Below are positions 54,755 through 64,000 of a stretch of 64,000 nt of DNA, one piece after another. The position numbers were made by a program, and so were the translations under genes. Positions within the stretch are counted from its first letter, which is position 1. Every line of letters starts with the position of its first letter. The notes under the pieces were generated by a model. The model worked only from the letters and a program-made list of their open reading frames with translations, was not told the DNA's origin and did not search any database. Source of the stretch: Herbaspirillum sp. AP02 (lineage in GTDB: Bacteria > Pseudomonadota > Gammaproteobacteria > Burkholderiales > Burkholderiaceae_D); contig NZ_JADWMY010000009.1 of NCBI RefSeq assembly GCF_015767275.1, forward strand, positions 62,001 through 126,000, given 5' to 3'.

Positions 54755-55918
54755 ATGGTCAATTGTCCCGAATCCGATTCGTCGGATCATGCCGACTACG
54801 CCGCCGCCCACACCGAAATCGTGGACCTGATCGAGACGGCCCGACGCGCTGCCGCACGCAGCGTCAATGCCTTCATGACGGCCAGCTATTGGGAGATCGG
54901 GCGGCGCATCGTCGAGCTGGAGCAGGGTGGCAGGGAGCGGGCAGGATACGGACAGGCTTTGCTCAAGCGTCTGTCGGCAGACCTGTCTGCCCGCTTCGGG
55001 CGAGGGTTCGGCGTAGACTCACTGGAATCCATGCGCTTGTTCTACCAGACCTATCCGCCTTCGGCGATATCCGAATCACCGATTCGGATATCGCCAGCAG
55101 GCAGCCTGGCGCTGCCCCCAAGGTCGTTGACCAGACATTTCGACATCCGTCAGATGGCGCAAGTATTCCCGCTGTCCTGGACCCACTATATCCACCTGAT
55201 GCGCCGTACACGTTCAGCGGAAGAGCGGGCATTCTACGAAGCCGAAGCCCTGCGTGGCGGGTGGAGTGTACGCCAGCTCGACCGCCAGATCAGTTCCCAG
55301 TTTCACACCCGCGCCTTGCTGTCGAAGAACAAGCGCACCATGCTTGAAGAAGGGAGCCAGCAGCAGCCCCAGGATGTCGTCACGCCAGATGAGGTGATCA
55401 AAGATCCCTACGTGCTGGAGTTCCTCGACCTCAAGGATGAGTATTCCGAATCCAATCTGGAGGAGGCACTCATCCGACGCCTAGAAGATTTCCTGCTTGA
55501 ACTGGGTAGCGACTTCACCTTTGTCGGCCGCCAGCGAAGACTGCGCATCGACGAAAGCTGGTTCCGCGTGGATCTGCTGTTTTTTCACCGCCGCCTGCGT
55601 TGCCTGGTCATCATCGATCTGAAACTGGGTGAACTCAGTCATGCCGATGTCGGGCAGATGCATATGTATTGCAACTATGCCCGCGAGCATTGGACGTTGC
55701 CGGATGAAAATCCGCCCGTCGGCCTGATCCTGTGCGCCCGTGCCAGATCGGCGCTAGCCCGCTACGCCCTGGAAGGTCTGCCCAACAAAATCATGGCGGC
55801 CCAATACCAAACCGTGCTGCCTGACGTAAAGCTGCTGGAAGCAGAACTGGAGAAGACGCAGAGAGAACTCCAGGCGCGGCACGTTGCGCGCAATGTCGAT
55901 GGTGTTGGCGACCTGTAG
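54755..55918 (+). CDS. DUF1016/YhcG-type PDDEXK nuclease family protein
   Basis: This 387-residue protein matches the YhcG (DUF1016) family. The N-terminal domain has TASYWEIGRRIVELEQGGRERAGYG and FPLSWTHYIHLMRR. The C-terminal nuclease domain has YSESNLEEALIRRLEDFLLELG, FTFVGRQRRLRIDESWFRVDLLFFHRRLRCLVIIDLKLG, with the D...DxK pattern of PDDEXK enzymes, then GQMHMYCNYAREHW. Relatives are linked to mobile elements and recombination-promoting nucleases. It stands alone, with no other defence or mobility genes nearby. A perfect 15-bp-arm palindrome lies inside the gene between the two domains (55063-55095) and is read in frame. Confidence 0.82.
   Translation: MVNCPESDSSDHADYAAAHTEIVDLIETARRAAARSVNAFMTASYWEIGRRIVELEQGGRERAGYGQALLKRLSADLSARFGRGFGVDSLESMRLFYQTYPPSAISESPIRISPAGSLALPPRSLTRHFDIRQMAQVFPLSWTHYIHLMRRTRSAEERAFYEAEALRGGWSVRQLDRQISSQFHTRALLSKNKRTMLEEGSQQQPQDVVTPDEVIKDPYVLEFLDLKDEYSESNLEEALIRRLEDFLLELGSDFTFVGRQRRLRIDESWFRVDLLFFHRRLRCLVIIDLKLGELSHADVGQMHMYCNYAREHWTLPDENPPVGLILCARARSALARYALEGLPNKIMAAQYQTVLPDVKLLEAELEKTQRELQARHVARNVDGVGDL
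55063..55095. repeat. Perfect 15-bp-arm palindrome inside the DUF1016 gene
   Basis: GGCGATATCCGAATC and GATTCGGATATCGCC flank a three-base ACC loop. The palindrome is translated as part of a Ser/Pro-rich, weakly conserved linker (AISESPIRISPAG). It may be an in-frame insertion of a palindromic element. Confidence 0.75.
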
Positions 55919-56019
55919 TCCGCACGCGGACGTCAGAGAAACCACCCGTCCTGCAAGCCACCTCTTCTCGCCCGACCCCACCTCGCTCCGCCCGCACGTC
56001 ATCACCTTGCCTGCCCACG

Positions 56020-56056
56020 TTTACTTCTTGTTTACACCCTCGCCCCAAACATTTAC
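56020..56056 (+). promoter_or_regulatory. KdpE-like operator upstream of the kdp operon
   Basis: TTTAC occurs at 56020, 56031 and 56052, the first two 11 bp apart and the third about two turns further on. The stretch TTTACACCCTCGCCCC at 56031 is close to the E. coli kdp operator, which contains TTTACACCCCGCCC. It lies about 90 to 130 bp before the first gene of the operon. Confidence 0.7.
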
Positions 56057-56146
56057 CCGGATTTAATGCCGCTTTCCCTATCGTTCCACTGTCGCTGATT
56101 CCGGTTCCCGGAGCGGCGGGACACAACGTCAACAATGGAGTGGGAA

Positions 56147-56260
56147 ATGTGGCAAACGGATTTTCTCTACGTGGGCATGCTGCTGGTCTGCGGCATCTCG
56201 ATGTGGGCATTCATCGCCCTGTGCAGCCGTCTGGAACGGCAGGAAGGCGAGAAGAAATGA
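56147..56260 (+). CDS. Small membrane peptide gene ahead of kdpF
   Basis: A 37-residue frame encodes one hydrophobic segment (VGMLLVCGISMWAFIALC) ending in a charged tail, [21 protein letters not shown] precedes ATG 56147 at a good distance, and its stop overlaps the kdpF start by four bases. Translation is therefore very likely. The family is not one I can name, but a small protein at the head of kdp operons could be an accessory subunit of the pump, like KdpF. Confidence 0.65.
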   Translation: MWQTDFLYVGMLLVCGISMWAFIALCSRLERQEGEKK

Positions 56261-56346
56261 ACCTCATGTATCTGCTGGGGCTGGTCGTTTCCATCGCCCT
56301 GTTGCTGTACCTGGTCTATGCGCTGATCAAGCCGGAGGACTTCTGA
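56257..56346 (+). CDS. kdpF: Potassium-transporting ATPase small subunit KdpF
   Basis: KdpF is a 29-residue single-span peptide that stabilises the KdpFABC complex. The sequence [29 protein letters not shown] has the family's membrane segment and the KPE-F ending. It overlaps the preceding small gene by four bases and is one base away from kdpA. Confidence 0.88.
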   Translation: MNLMYLLGLVVSIALLLYLVYALIKPEDF

Positions 56347-56347
56347 C

Positions 56348-58129
56348 ATGGATAGCAACAACTACCTCCAGCTCGGCCTCTACCTGGTCGTGCTGCTGAT
56401 TCTCTCCTTGCCACTGGGCTGGTACATGGCCCGCGTGATGGAGGGCAAGTCACGCGTGAACCGGCTCTTCGGTGGTGTCGAACGTGTCTTCTATCGCCTC
56501 TGCGGCATCAGCCGCGAGCAAGACATGGACTGGAAGCAGTACGCCATCGCCGTGGTGCTGTTCAACTTCCTCGGGTTGATCGTGGTGTATCTGCTGCAGC
56601 GCCTTCAGCAATGGCTGCCGTTGAACCCGCAGGCACTGCCCACGGTGAGTCCCGACTCGTCCTTCAACACCGCGCTGAGCTTCGTCACCAATACCAACTG
56701 GCAGGGCTATGTGGGCGAATCCACCATGAGCTACCTGACCCAGATGGCGGCGCTGGCGGTGCAGAACTTCCTCTCGGCGGCCACCGGTATCGCGATTGCC
56801 TTCGCGCTCATTCGCGGCTTTGCCCGCCACAGCAGCAAGGGCATCGGCAACTTCTGGGTGGACCTGACCCGCAGCACGTTCTATGTGCTGCTGCCGCTGT
56901 CGGTGGTGCTGGCCCTGGTGCTGGTGCAGCAGGGCAGCATCCAGAACTTCCGCTCCTACCAGGAAGTGAAGACGCTGGAAGTGACCCACTACACCGTGCC
57001 AAAACTGGATGCCGCCGGCCAGCCCCTGAAGGATGCCAAGGGCGAACCGCTGGTCGATGCCCAGAGCACCGACCGCCAGACCCTGCCGATGGGACCGGTG
57101 GCCTCGCAGGAAGCCATCAAGATGATCGGCACCAATGGCGGTGGCTTCTTCAATGCCAACTCGGCGCACCCCTACGAGAATCCGACACCGCTCTCCAACT
57201 TCCTGCAGATGCTGGCCATCCTCATCATCCCGGCCGCGCTCTGTACCAGCTTCGGCGTGCTGGTCGGCGACCGGCGCCAGGGCTGGGCCATCCTGGCCTC
57301 GATGACCTTGCTGTTCGTGGTACTCACGCTGGTACTGATGTACAGCGAATCGCAGGCCAATCCCATGCTGGCGTCGCTGCACGCCTCCGGCCCCGGCATG
57401 ATGGAAGGCAAGGAGACCCGCTTCGGCATCCCGGCCTCGGCACTGTTCGCTTCCATCACCACGGCGGCCTCCTGCGGTGCGGTCAATGCCATGCACGACT
57501 CGCTCTCGCCATTGGGCGGACTGGTGCCGATGCTGCAGATGCAGCTGGGCGAGGTGGTGTTCGGCGGGGTCGGCTCGGGCCTGTACGGCATGCTCATCTT
57601 CGCGGTGCTGGCGGTGTTCATCGCCGGCCTGATGATCGGTCGCACGCCGGAATACCTGGGCAAGAAGATCGGCGTGTTCGACATGAAGATGATGTCGATC
57701 GCCATCCTGATGACCCCGGCCCTGGTGCTGATCTTCACCGCCCTGTCGGTGATGGTGGAGGGCGGCCTGGCCGGCATCGCCAACCCCGGTGCGCATGGTT
57801 TCTCGGAAATCCTGTACGCCTTCAGCTCGGCGGCCAACAACAACGGCAGCGCCTTTGCCGGGCTCTCGGCCAATACGCCGTACTACAACATCACGACCGG
57901 CCTGTGCACCTGGCTGGGCCGCTTCGGCATCATCGTGCCGGTGCTGGCCATGGCCGGTTCGCTGGCCGGCAAGAAGCGCCTGGCGGCCACGTCCGGCACC
58001 TTGCCCACGCACGGCCCGCTGTTCGTGGCCCTGCTGATCGGCGCGGTGATCCTGGTGGGTGCACTGACCTATGTGCCGGCACTGGCGCTGGGGCCGGTGG
58101 TGGAACACCTGCAGATGATGGCGATGTAA
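56348..58129 (+). CDS. kdpA: Potassium-transporting ATPase subunit A (KdpA)
   Basis: KdpA is the potassium channel-like subunit of the high-affinity KdpFABC pump. The 593-residue protein has about ten membrane segments and the four selectivity-filter loops: [18 protein letters not shown] near residue 112, [21 protein letters not shown] near 258, [16 protein letters not shown] near 370, and [18 protein letters not shown] near 495. Its length is that of normal KdpA. kdpB starts 70 bp downstream. Confidence 0.97.
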   Translation: MDSNNYLQLGLYLVVLLILSLPLGWYMARVMEGKSRVNRLFGGVERVFYRLCGISREQDMDWKQYAIAVVLFNFLGLIVVYLLQRLQQWLPLNPQALPTVSPDSSFNTALSFVTNTNWQGYVGESTMSYLTQMAALAVQNFLSAATGIAIAFALIRGFARHSSKGIGNFWVDLTRSTFYVLLPLSVVLALVLVQQGSIQNFRSYQEVKTLEVTHYTVPKLDAAGQPLKDAKGEPLVDAQSTDRQTLPMGPVASQEAIKMIGTNGGGFFNANSAHPYENPTPLSNFLQMLAILIIPAALCTSFGVLVGDRRQGWAILASMTLLFVVLTLVLMYSESQANPMLASLHASGPGMMEGKETRFGIPASALFASITTAASCGAVNAMHDSLSPLGGLVPMLQMQLGEVVFGGVGSGLYGMLIFAVLAVFIAGLMIGRTPEYLGKKIGVFDMKMMSIAILMTPALVLIFTALSVMVEGGLAGIANPGAHGFSEILYAFSSAANNNGSAFAGLSANTPYYNITTGLCTWLGRFGIIVPVLAMAGSLAGKKRLAATSGTLPTHGPLFVALLIGAVILVGALTYVPALALGPVVEHLQMMAM

Positions 58130-58199
58130 TTGATTCGATGGCTTGCGCGGCAAGGGCGGAGATGGCCCGCGCCGCGCACCAACCCGCAACGGAAAACCT

Positions 58200-60389
<2,190 letters not shown>

Positions 60390-60418
60390 ACTTGTCTTCT
60401 AGCCTCAAGGAAAGCCTC

Positions 60419-61030
60419 ATGAAAACTTCCACTCCCCATCCTTTGCGTCCGGCCATCACGCTGTTCATCCTGCTGGGCGTGCTGCTGGGCGGCCTCTATC
60501 CGCTGCTGGTGACCGGCCTGGCGCAGGCCTTCTTCCCGCATCAGGCCAATGGCAGCCTGATCGAACGTCAGGGACAGCCGGTCGGCTCGGAACTGATCGG
60601 CCAGAACTTCAGCAGCCCGGCCTATTTCTGGGGCCGCCCCTCGGCCTCGGGCAGCTTCCCCAACAACGGCATGGCCTCCGGTGGCAGCAACCTGGGGCCG
60701 ACCAATCCGGCCCTGAAGCAGGCCGCCGAAGACCGCGCCAAGGCCCTGCAGGAGGCCGATCCCGGTAACACCGGCGCCATCCCCATCGACCTGCTGACGG
60801 CCTCGGCCAGCGGCCTGGACCCGCACATCAGCCCGGCCGCCGCCGACTACCAGGCCGCTCGCGTGGCCCGTGCGCGTGGCGTGAGCGTAGAGCAGGTGCG
60901 GGCGCTGATCCGTGGCAACAGCGAGACGCCGCAATGGGGCCTGTTCGGTGAACCACGCGTCAATGTGCTCAAGCTGAACCTGGCCCTGGATGTGGCCGCG
61001 CCAATGCGCGCCCAGGCCGATCCCAAGTAG
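60419..61030 (+). CDS. kdpC: Potassium-transporting ATPase subunit C (KdpC)
   Basis: KdpC is the single-span subunit that assists ATP binding and assembly. The 203-residue protein has an N-terminal membrane segment (ITLFILLGVLLGGLYPLLVTGLAQ) and the family motifs SELIGQNFSSPAYFWGRPSA near residue 60, SGSFPNNGMASGGSNLGPTNPAL near residue 80 and DLLTASASGLDPHISPAAA near residue 123. ATG 60419 follows AAGGAA; an in-frame ATG 60386 overlapping kdpB is an alternative that would add 11 residues. Confidence 0.95.
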   Translation: MKTSTPHPLRPAITLFILLGVLLGGLYPLLVTGLAQAFFPHQANGSLIERQGQPVGSELIGQNFSSPAYFWGRPSASGSFPNNGMASGGSNLGPTNPALKQAAEDRAKALQEADPGNTGAIPIDLLTASASGLDPHISPAAADYQAARVARARGVSVEQVRALIRGNSETPQWGLFGEPRVNVLKLNLALDVAAPMRAQADPK

Positions 61031-61050
61031 GTCAGACGTCCGCGCAAGCC

Positions 61051-61088
61051 AGGCCGGGGGCACGCGTTTGCCGTGCCCCCGGCCTTTT
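61051..61088 (+). terminator. Strong hairpin with T-run between kdpC and kdpD
   Basis: AGGCCGGGGGCACG pairs perfectly with CGTGCCCCCGGCCT around a seven-base loop and is followed by TTT. It looks like a terminator placed inside the operon, so it probably lowers kdpDE expression relative to kdpFABC. Confidence 0.8.
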
Positions 61089-61121
61089 GCCACTACAATG
61101 CCAGCAACCCGAATACCCGCC

Positions 61122-63887
61122 ATGGACCAACGCCCCGACCCCGACGACCTGCTGGAACGCGTGATGCGCGACGAAGAGCGCCAGGCACGCGGCCGCCTGA
61201 AGATATTCTTCGGATTCTCGGCCGGTGTCGGCAAGACCTTCGCCATGCTGGAAGCAGCCCAGGCGCTGGCTGGCCAGGACGTGGACGTGGTCGCCGGCGT
61301 GGTCGAAACCCACGGCCGCGCCGAGACCGAGGCGCAACTGGCCGGCATCGCGCGCCTGCCCATGCGTAGGGTGGCCTACCGCAATCGCGAGTTGCCCGAG
61401 TTCGATCTGGATGCCGCGCTGGAACGCCGGCCCGGTGTGATCCTGGTGGACGAACTGGCGCACTCCAACGTCCCCGGTTCACGCCATGCCAAGCGCTGGC
61501 AGGACATCGATGAACTGCTGCGCGCCGGCGTCGATGTCTACACCACCCTCAACGTACAGCACATCGAAAGCCTCAATGACGTGGTGGGCCAGATCACCGG
61601 CATCCGCGTCTTCGAGACCGTGCCCGACCATGTCTTCGACGAAGCCGACGACGTCAAGCTGGTCGATATCCCGCCCGACGAACTGCTGGCGCGGCTGCAG
61701 CAGGGCAAGGTCTATCTGCCGCAACAGGCCGAGAAGGCCGGTCGTCACTTCTTCCGCAAGGGTAATCTCATCGCGCTGCGCGAGATCGCCCTGCGCCGTA
61801 CCGCCGATCGCGTCGATGCCGACATGCGCCAGTACCGCGCCGACCGCTCCATCGCCCAGCTGTGGCAGGCGCGTGAGCGCATCGTGGTGGCCATCGGCAG
61901 CGGCGTCGGTGAAGAACGCCTGATCCGCGAAGGCGCCCGGCTGGCCGCCAAGCTGCAGGCCGAGTGGCTGGCGGTGCACGTGGATCTGCCGCGCCAGCGC
62001 CAGGCCATGGCCAGCCGCGAGCGGGTGGTGGCCTATCTGAAACTGGCGCAATCGCTGGGCGCGGAAACGGCCAGCATCAGTGGTGAGGAGCTGGCGGCGG
62101 CGCTGCTGCAGTTCGCCCGCAGCCGCAATGCCGGCAAGCTGGTGATCGGCCAGCAGAGCCGCGGTCTGCGTCACCTGCTGCAGTGGCCGCGCGGCTCGCT
62201 GGCGCAACGCATCGCCGCGGCCGGTGGCGAGATCGATCTCTACACCATCGCCCGCAGCCGTACCCGCGAGCAGCCCGAGGGACGTGGCGGTGACGGTACC
62301 GACAGTGCGGCCAGCGCGGCCGAGGCCCTGCTCACGCGGCGGCGTCGCACGCGTGGCACCTTGTGGGCCGTGGCCAGCTGCGCCGCCACCACGACGCTGG
62401 CCTTCCTCTTGGACGGCAAGCTGCATCCGGCCAACGTCATCATGCTCTACCTGGTGGGCGTGATGCTGGTGGCGATGCGCCATGGCCGGGCAGCGTCGGT
62501 GCTGGTGTCGGTGCTGTCGGTGATCTCCTTCGATTTCTTCTTCGTCGATCCGCGTTTTTCGATCACGGTGTCCGATGCCCAGTACCTGCTGACCCTGGCG
62601 GTGATGCTGGCGGTGTCGCTGTTCATCAGTTCGCTCACGGCACGCCTGCGGCGCCAGGCCAGCGTGGCCATGCAGCGCGAGACGCGGGCCGCCAATCTCT
62701 ACATGCTGGGCAAGGAACTGTCGGCCCTGCTCACCCTGGACCAGATACTGGAAATCGGCCGTCGTCACCTGGCCGCCGTGTTCGGGGCGCGCATCGCCTT
62801 CTTCCTGCCCGATAGCGCCGACCAGTTGCGCCTGACCGTACCGGAACAGGACGGCAGCGGCGCACATGTGTTGCACAGCGTGGATGCGGGGGTGGCGCAG
62901 TGGGTCTATGACAACGGGCAGGCGGCCGGCAAGGGCACGGCCACCTTGCCCTCGGCCGCAGCCCTGTACCTGCCGCTGACGGCCACCATGCGGACTCGTG
63001 GCGTGCTGGCTTTTGCCATCGATGCCGCCAGCGAGGAAGAGGGCCAGTTGGCGGCCGCGCAGCTGGCGCTGCCCGAGAATCGCCAGATGCTGGAAATCTT
63101 CTGTTCCCAGATCGCCATGGCTATCGAACGCCTGCACTACGCCGAGGTGGCCCAGGATGCGCTGGTGACGATGGAATCGGAGCGCCTGCGCAACTCGCTG
63201 CTGTCGGCCATCTCGCACGACCTGCGTACGCCGTTGACTTCGCTGGTGGGCAGCGCCGACGTGCTGGCCGCCAATGCGCGCCTGGACGACGACGCCCGCG
63301 CCATGGCCCGCACCATCAGTGAACAGTCGCAGAAGATGGTCGGCCTGATGAACAACCTGCTGGACATGGCACGGCTGCAAGCCGGCGTGGTCACGCTGAA
63401 CCGGCAATGGAATGCGCTGGAAGAACTGGCCGGCTCGGCCCTGCGTCTGCTGTCCAAGGCGCTGGAAGGGCGGTCGGTGGAAACCCGCATCGCCGCCGAC
63501 CTGCCCTTGTTGCGGGTGGACGCGGTCTTGCTGGAGCGGGTACTGGCCAACCTGGTGGAGAACGCCATCAAGTATTCACCCGCCGGCAGTCCCATCACCA
63601 TCGCGGCCCATGTCGAGCAGAGCGATGGCAGCCGCCAGGTCAAGGTCAGCGTGAGCGACCAGGGGCGCGGCTTCCCGCCGGCCATGACGCAGCACGCCTT
63701 CGAGAAATTCACCCGTGGCGACAACGAGTCCAGCACCCCCGGCGTGGGCCTGGGACTGGCGATCTGTCGCGCCATCATCGAGGCGCATCAGGGCCGCATC
63801 TGGATCGCCCCGCAGGAAGCCGGGCAGGGGGCTACCGTCTGCTTTACCCTGCCGGTGGAAACGCAGCCGGCCCTGCCTGAAGAATGA
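61122..63887 (+). CDS. kdpD: Osmosensitive potassium channel histidine kinase KdpD
   Basis: KdpD senses low potassium or turgor stress and phosphorylates KdpE. The 921-residue protein starts with a KdpD domain with Walker A FFGFSAGVGKTFAML near residue 30 and VDELAHSNVPGSRHAKRWQDI near residue 110. A universal-stress domain follows, then four membrane segments near residues 410-510, a GAF-like domain, and the kinase core with ISHDLRTPLTSLVGSADV near residue 700, NLVENAIKYSP near 812 and GVGLGLAICRAIIEAHQG near 875. ATG 61122 gives MDQRPDPDDLLERVMRDE, the family start. Confidence 0.95.
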   Translation: MDQRPDPDDLLERVMRDEERQARGRLKIFFGFSAGVGKTFAMLEAAQALAGQDVDVVAGVVETHGRAETEAQLAGIARLPMRRVAYRNRELPEFDLDAALERRPGVILVDELAHSNVPGSRHAKRWQDIDELLRAGVDVYTTLNVQHIESLNDVVGQITGIRVFETVPDHVFDEADDVKLVDIPPDELLARLQQGKVYLPQQAEKAGRHFFRKGNLIALREIALRRTADRVDADMRQYRADRSIAQLWQARERIVVAIGSGVGEERLIREGARLAAKLQAEWLAVHVDLPRQRQAMASRERVVAYLKLAQSLGAETASISGEELAAALLQFARSRNAGKLVIGQQSRGLRHLLQWPRGSLAQRIAAAGGEIDLYTIARSRTREQPEGRGGDGTDSAASAAEALLTRRRRTRGTLWAVASCAATTTLAFLLDGKLHPANVIMLYLVGVMLVAMRHGRAASVLVSVLSVISFDFFFVDPRFSITVSDAQYLLTLAVMLAVSLFISSLTARLRRQASVAMQRETRAANLYMLGKELSALLTLDQILEIGRRHLAAVFGARIAFFLPDSADQLRLTVPEQDGSGAHVLHSVDAGVAQWVYDNGQAAGKGTATLPSAAALYLPLTATMRTRGVLAFAIDAASEEEGQLAAAQLALPENRQMLEIFCSQIAMAIERLHYAEVAQDALVTMESERLRNSLLSAISHDLRTPLTSLVGSADVLAANARLDDDARAMARTISEQSQKMVGLMNNLLDMARLQAGVVTLNRQWNALEELAGSALRLLSKALEGRSVETRIAADLPLLRVDAVLLERVLANLVENAIKYSPAGSPITIAAHVEQSDGSRQVKVSVSDQGRGFPPAMTQHAFEKFTRGDNESSTPGVGLGLAICRAIIEAHQGRIWIAPQEAGQGATVCFTLPVETQPALPEE

Positions 63888-63895
63888 GGAACACC

Positions 63896-64000
63896 ATGCA
63901 AGAACACGCTGGCAATATCGTCTTCATCGAAGATGATCCGCACATCCGCAAGCTGGTCAAGGGCGCGCTGGAGCAGGAAGGCTTCATCGTCCACGAAGCC
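63896..64000 (+). CDS. kdpE: Response regulator KdpE (3' truncated by window end)
   Basis: Only the first 35 residues are visible. They read like a receiver domain start, IVFIEDDPHIRKLVKGALEQEG, with the acidic pair EDD that forms part of the phosphorylation site. Position right after kdpD (8 bp) and GAGGA before the ATG make KdpE certain enough. It would activate kdpFABC through the operator near 56020. Confidence 0.9.
   Translation, partial: MQEHAGNIVFIEDDPHIRKLVKGALEQEGFIVHEA

Overview
The window reads as chromosomal DNA of a betaproteobacterium, most likely Oxalobacteraceae and close to Herbaspirillum. This is an inference from the high GC content and from the gene families: glcEF, ilvC, yggS-proC, ugp, kdpFABCDE, fused TRAP permeases and HAAT transporters. 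No rRNA, tRNA, CRISPR array, prophage or insertion sequence was seen. The 5' end cuts glcE and the 3' end cuts kdpE.

Layout. 1-3.9 kb: glycolate oxidase subunits and a dicarboxylate/amino-acid symporter. 4-15.8 kb: a catabolic locus. On the minus strand it has a thiolase, an acyl-CoA synthetase and two translationally coupled PPC/DUF296 proteins, read from a consensus sigma-54 promoter. On the plus strand it has a TRAP transporter (DctP plus fused DctQM) and two SDR dehydrogenases. A BenM/CatM-like LysR regulator with an ATAC-N7-GTAT box and a sigma-54 activator without a sensor domain complete it. 15.8-27 kb: mostly housekeeping (ilvC, gpx, pilT-like, yggS, proC, nlpD-like, tpm, ubiA), plus a lipoprotein and a two-gene unit pairing a GGDEF-EAL protein with a PhnD-like periplasmic binding protein.

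27-34 kb: the ugpBAEC glycerol-3-phosphate transporter, oxyR and a PPK2 polyphosphate kinase. Both ugpB and ppk2 have PHO-box-like repeats upstream, which suggests a phosphate-regulon cluster. 34-41 kb: a hypothetical protein, a membrane metallophosphoesterase, a GlxA-type regulator divergent from an MFS permease, and a NemR-like repressor with its operator ahead of a CurA-like reductase and a luciferase-like monooxygenase.

41-52 kb: a probable amide/ureide nitrogen-scavenging locus. A minus-strand operon (NTF2-like protein, PuuE/NodB-type hydrolase, AMI1-like amidase, FCD-GntR regulator) faces a plus-strand operon with a consensus sigma-54 promoter. The plus-strand operon encodes a HAAT transporter, in which LivM, LivG and LivF are fused in one polypeptide, followed by HpxZ-like and HpxW-like (oxamate amidohydrolase) proteins. 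52-56 kb: a membrane diguanylate cyclase that may be translated by coupling to a ten-codon leader, and an isolated DUF1016/PDDEXK nuclease gene carrying a perfect internal palindrome. 56-64 kb: the high-affinity potassium system kdpFABCDE, with a KdpE-like box, an unlisted 37-residue membrane peptide gene ahead of kdpF, and a strong hairpin between kdpC and kdpD.

All functional statements rest on reading motifs and overall resemblance to known families. No database search was possible.
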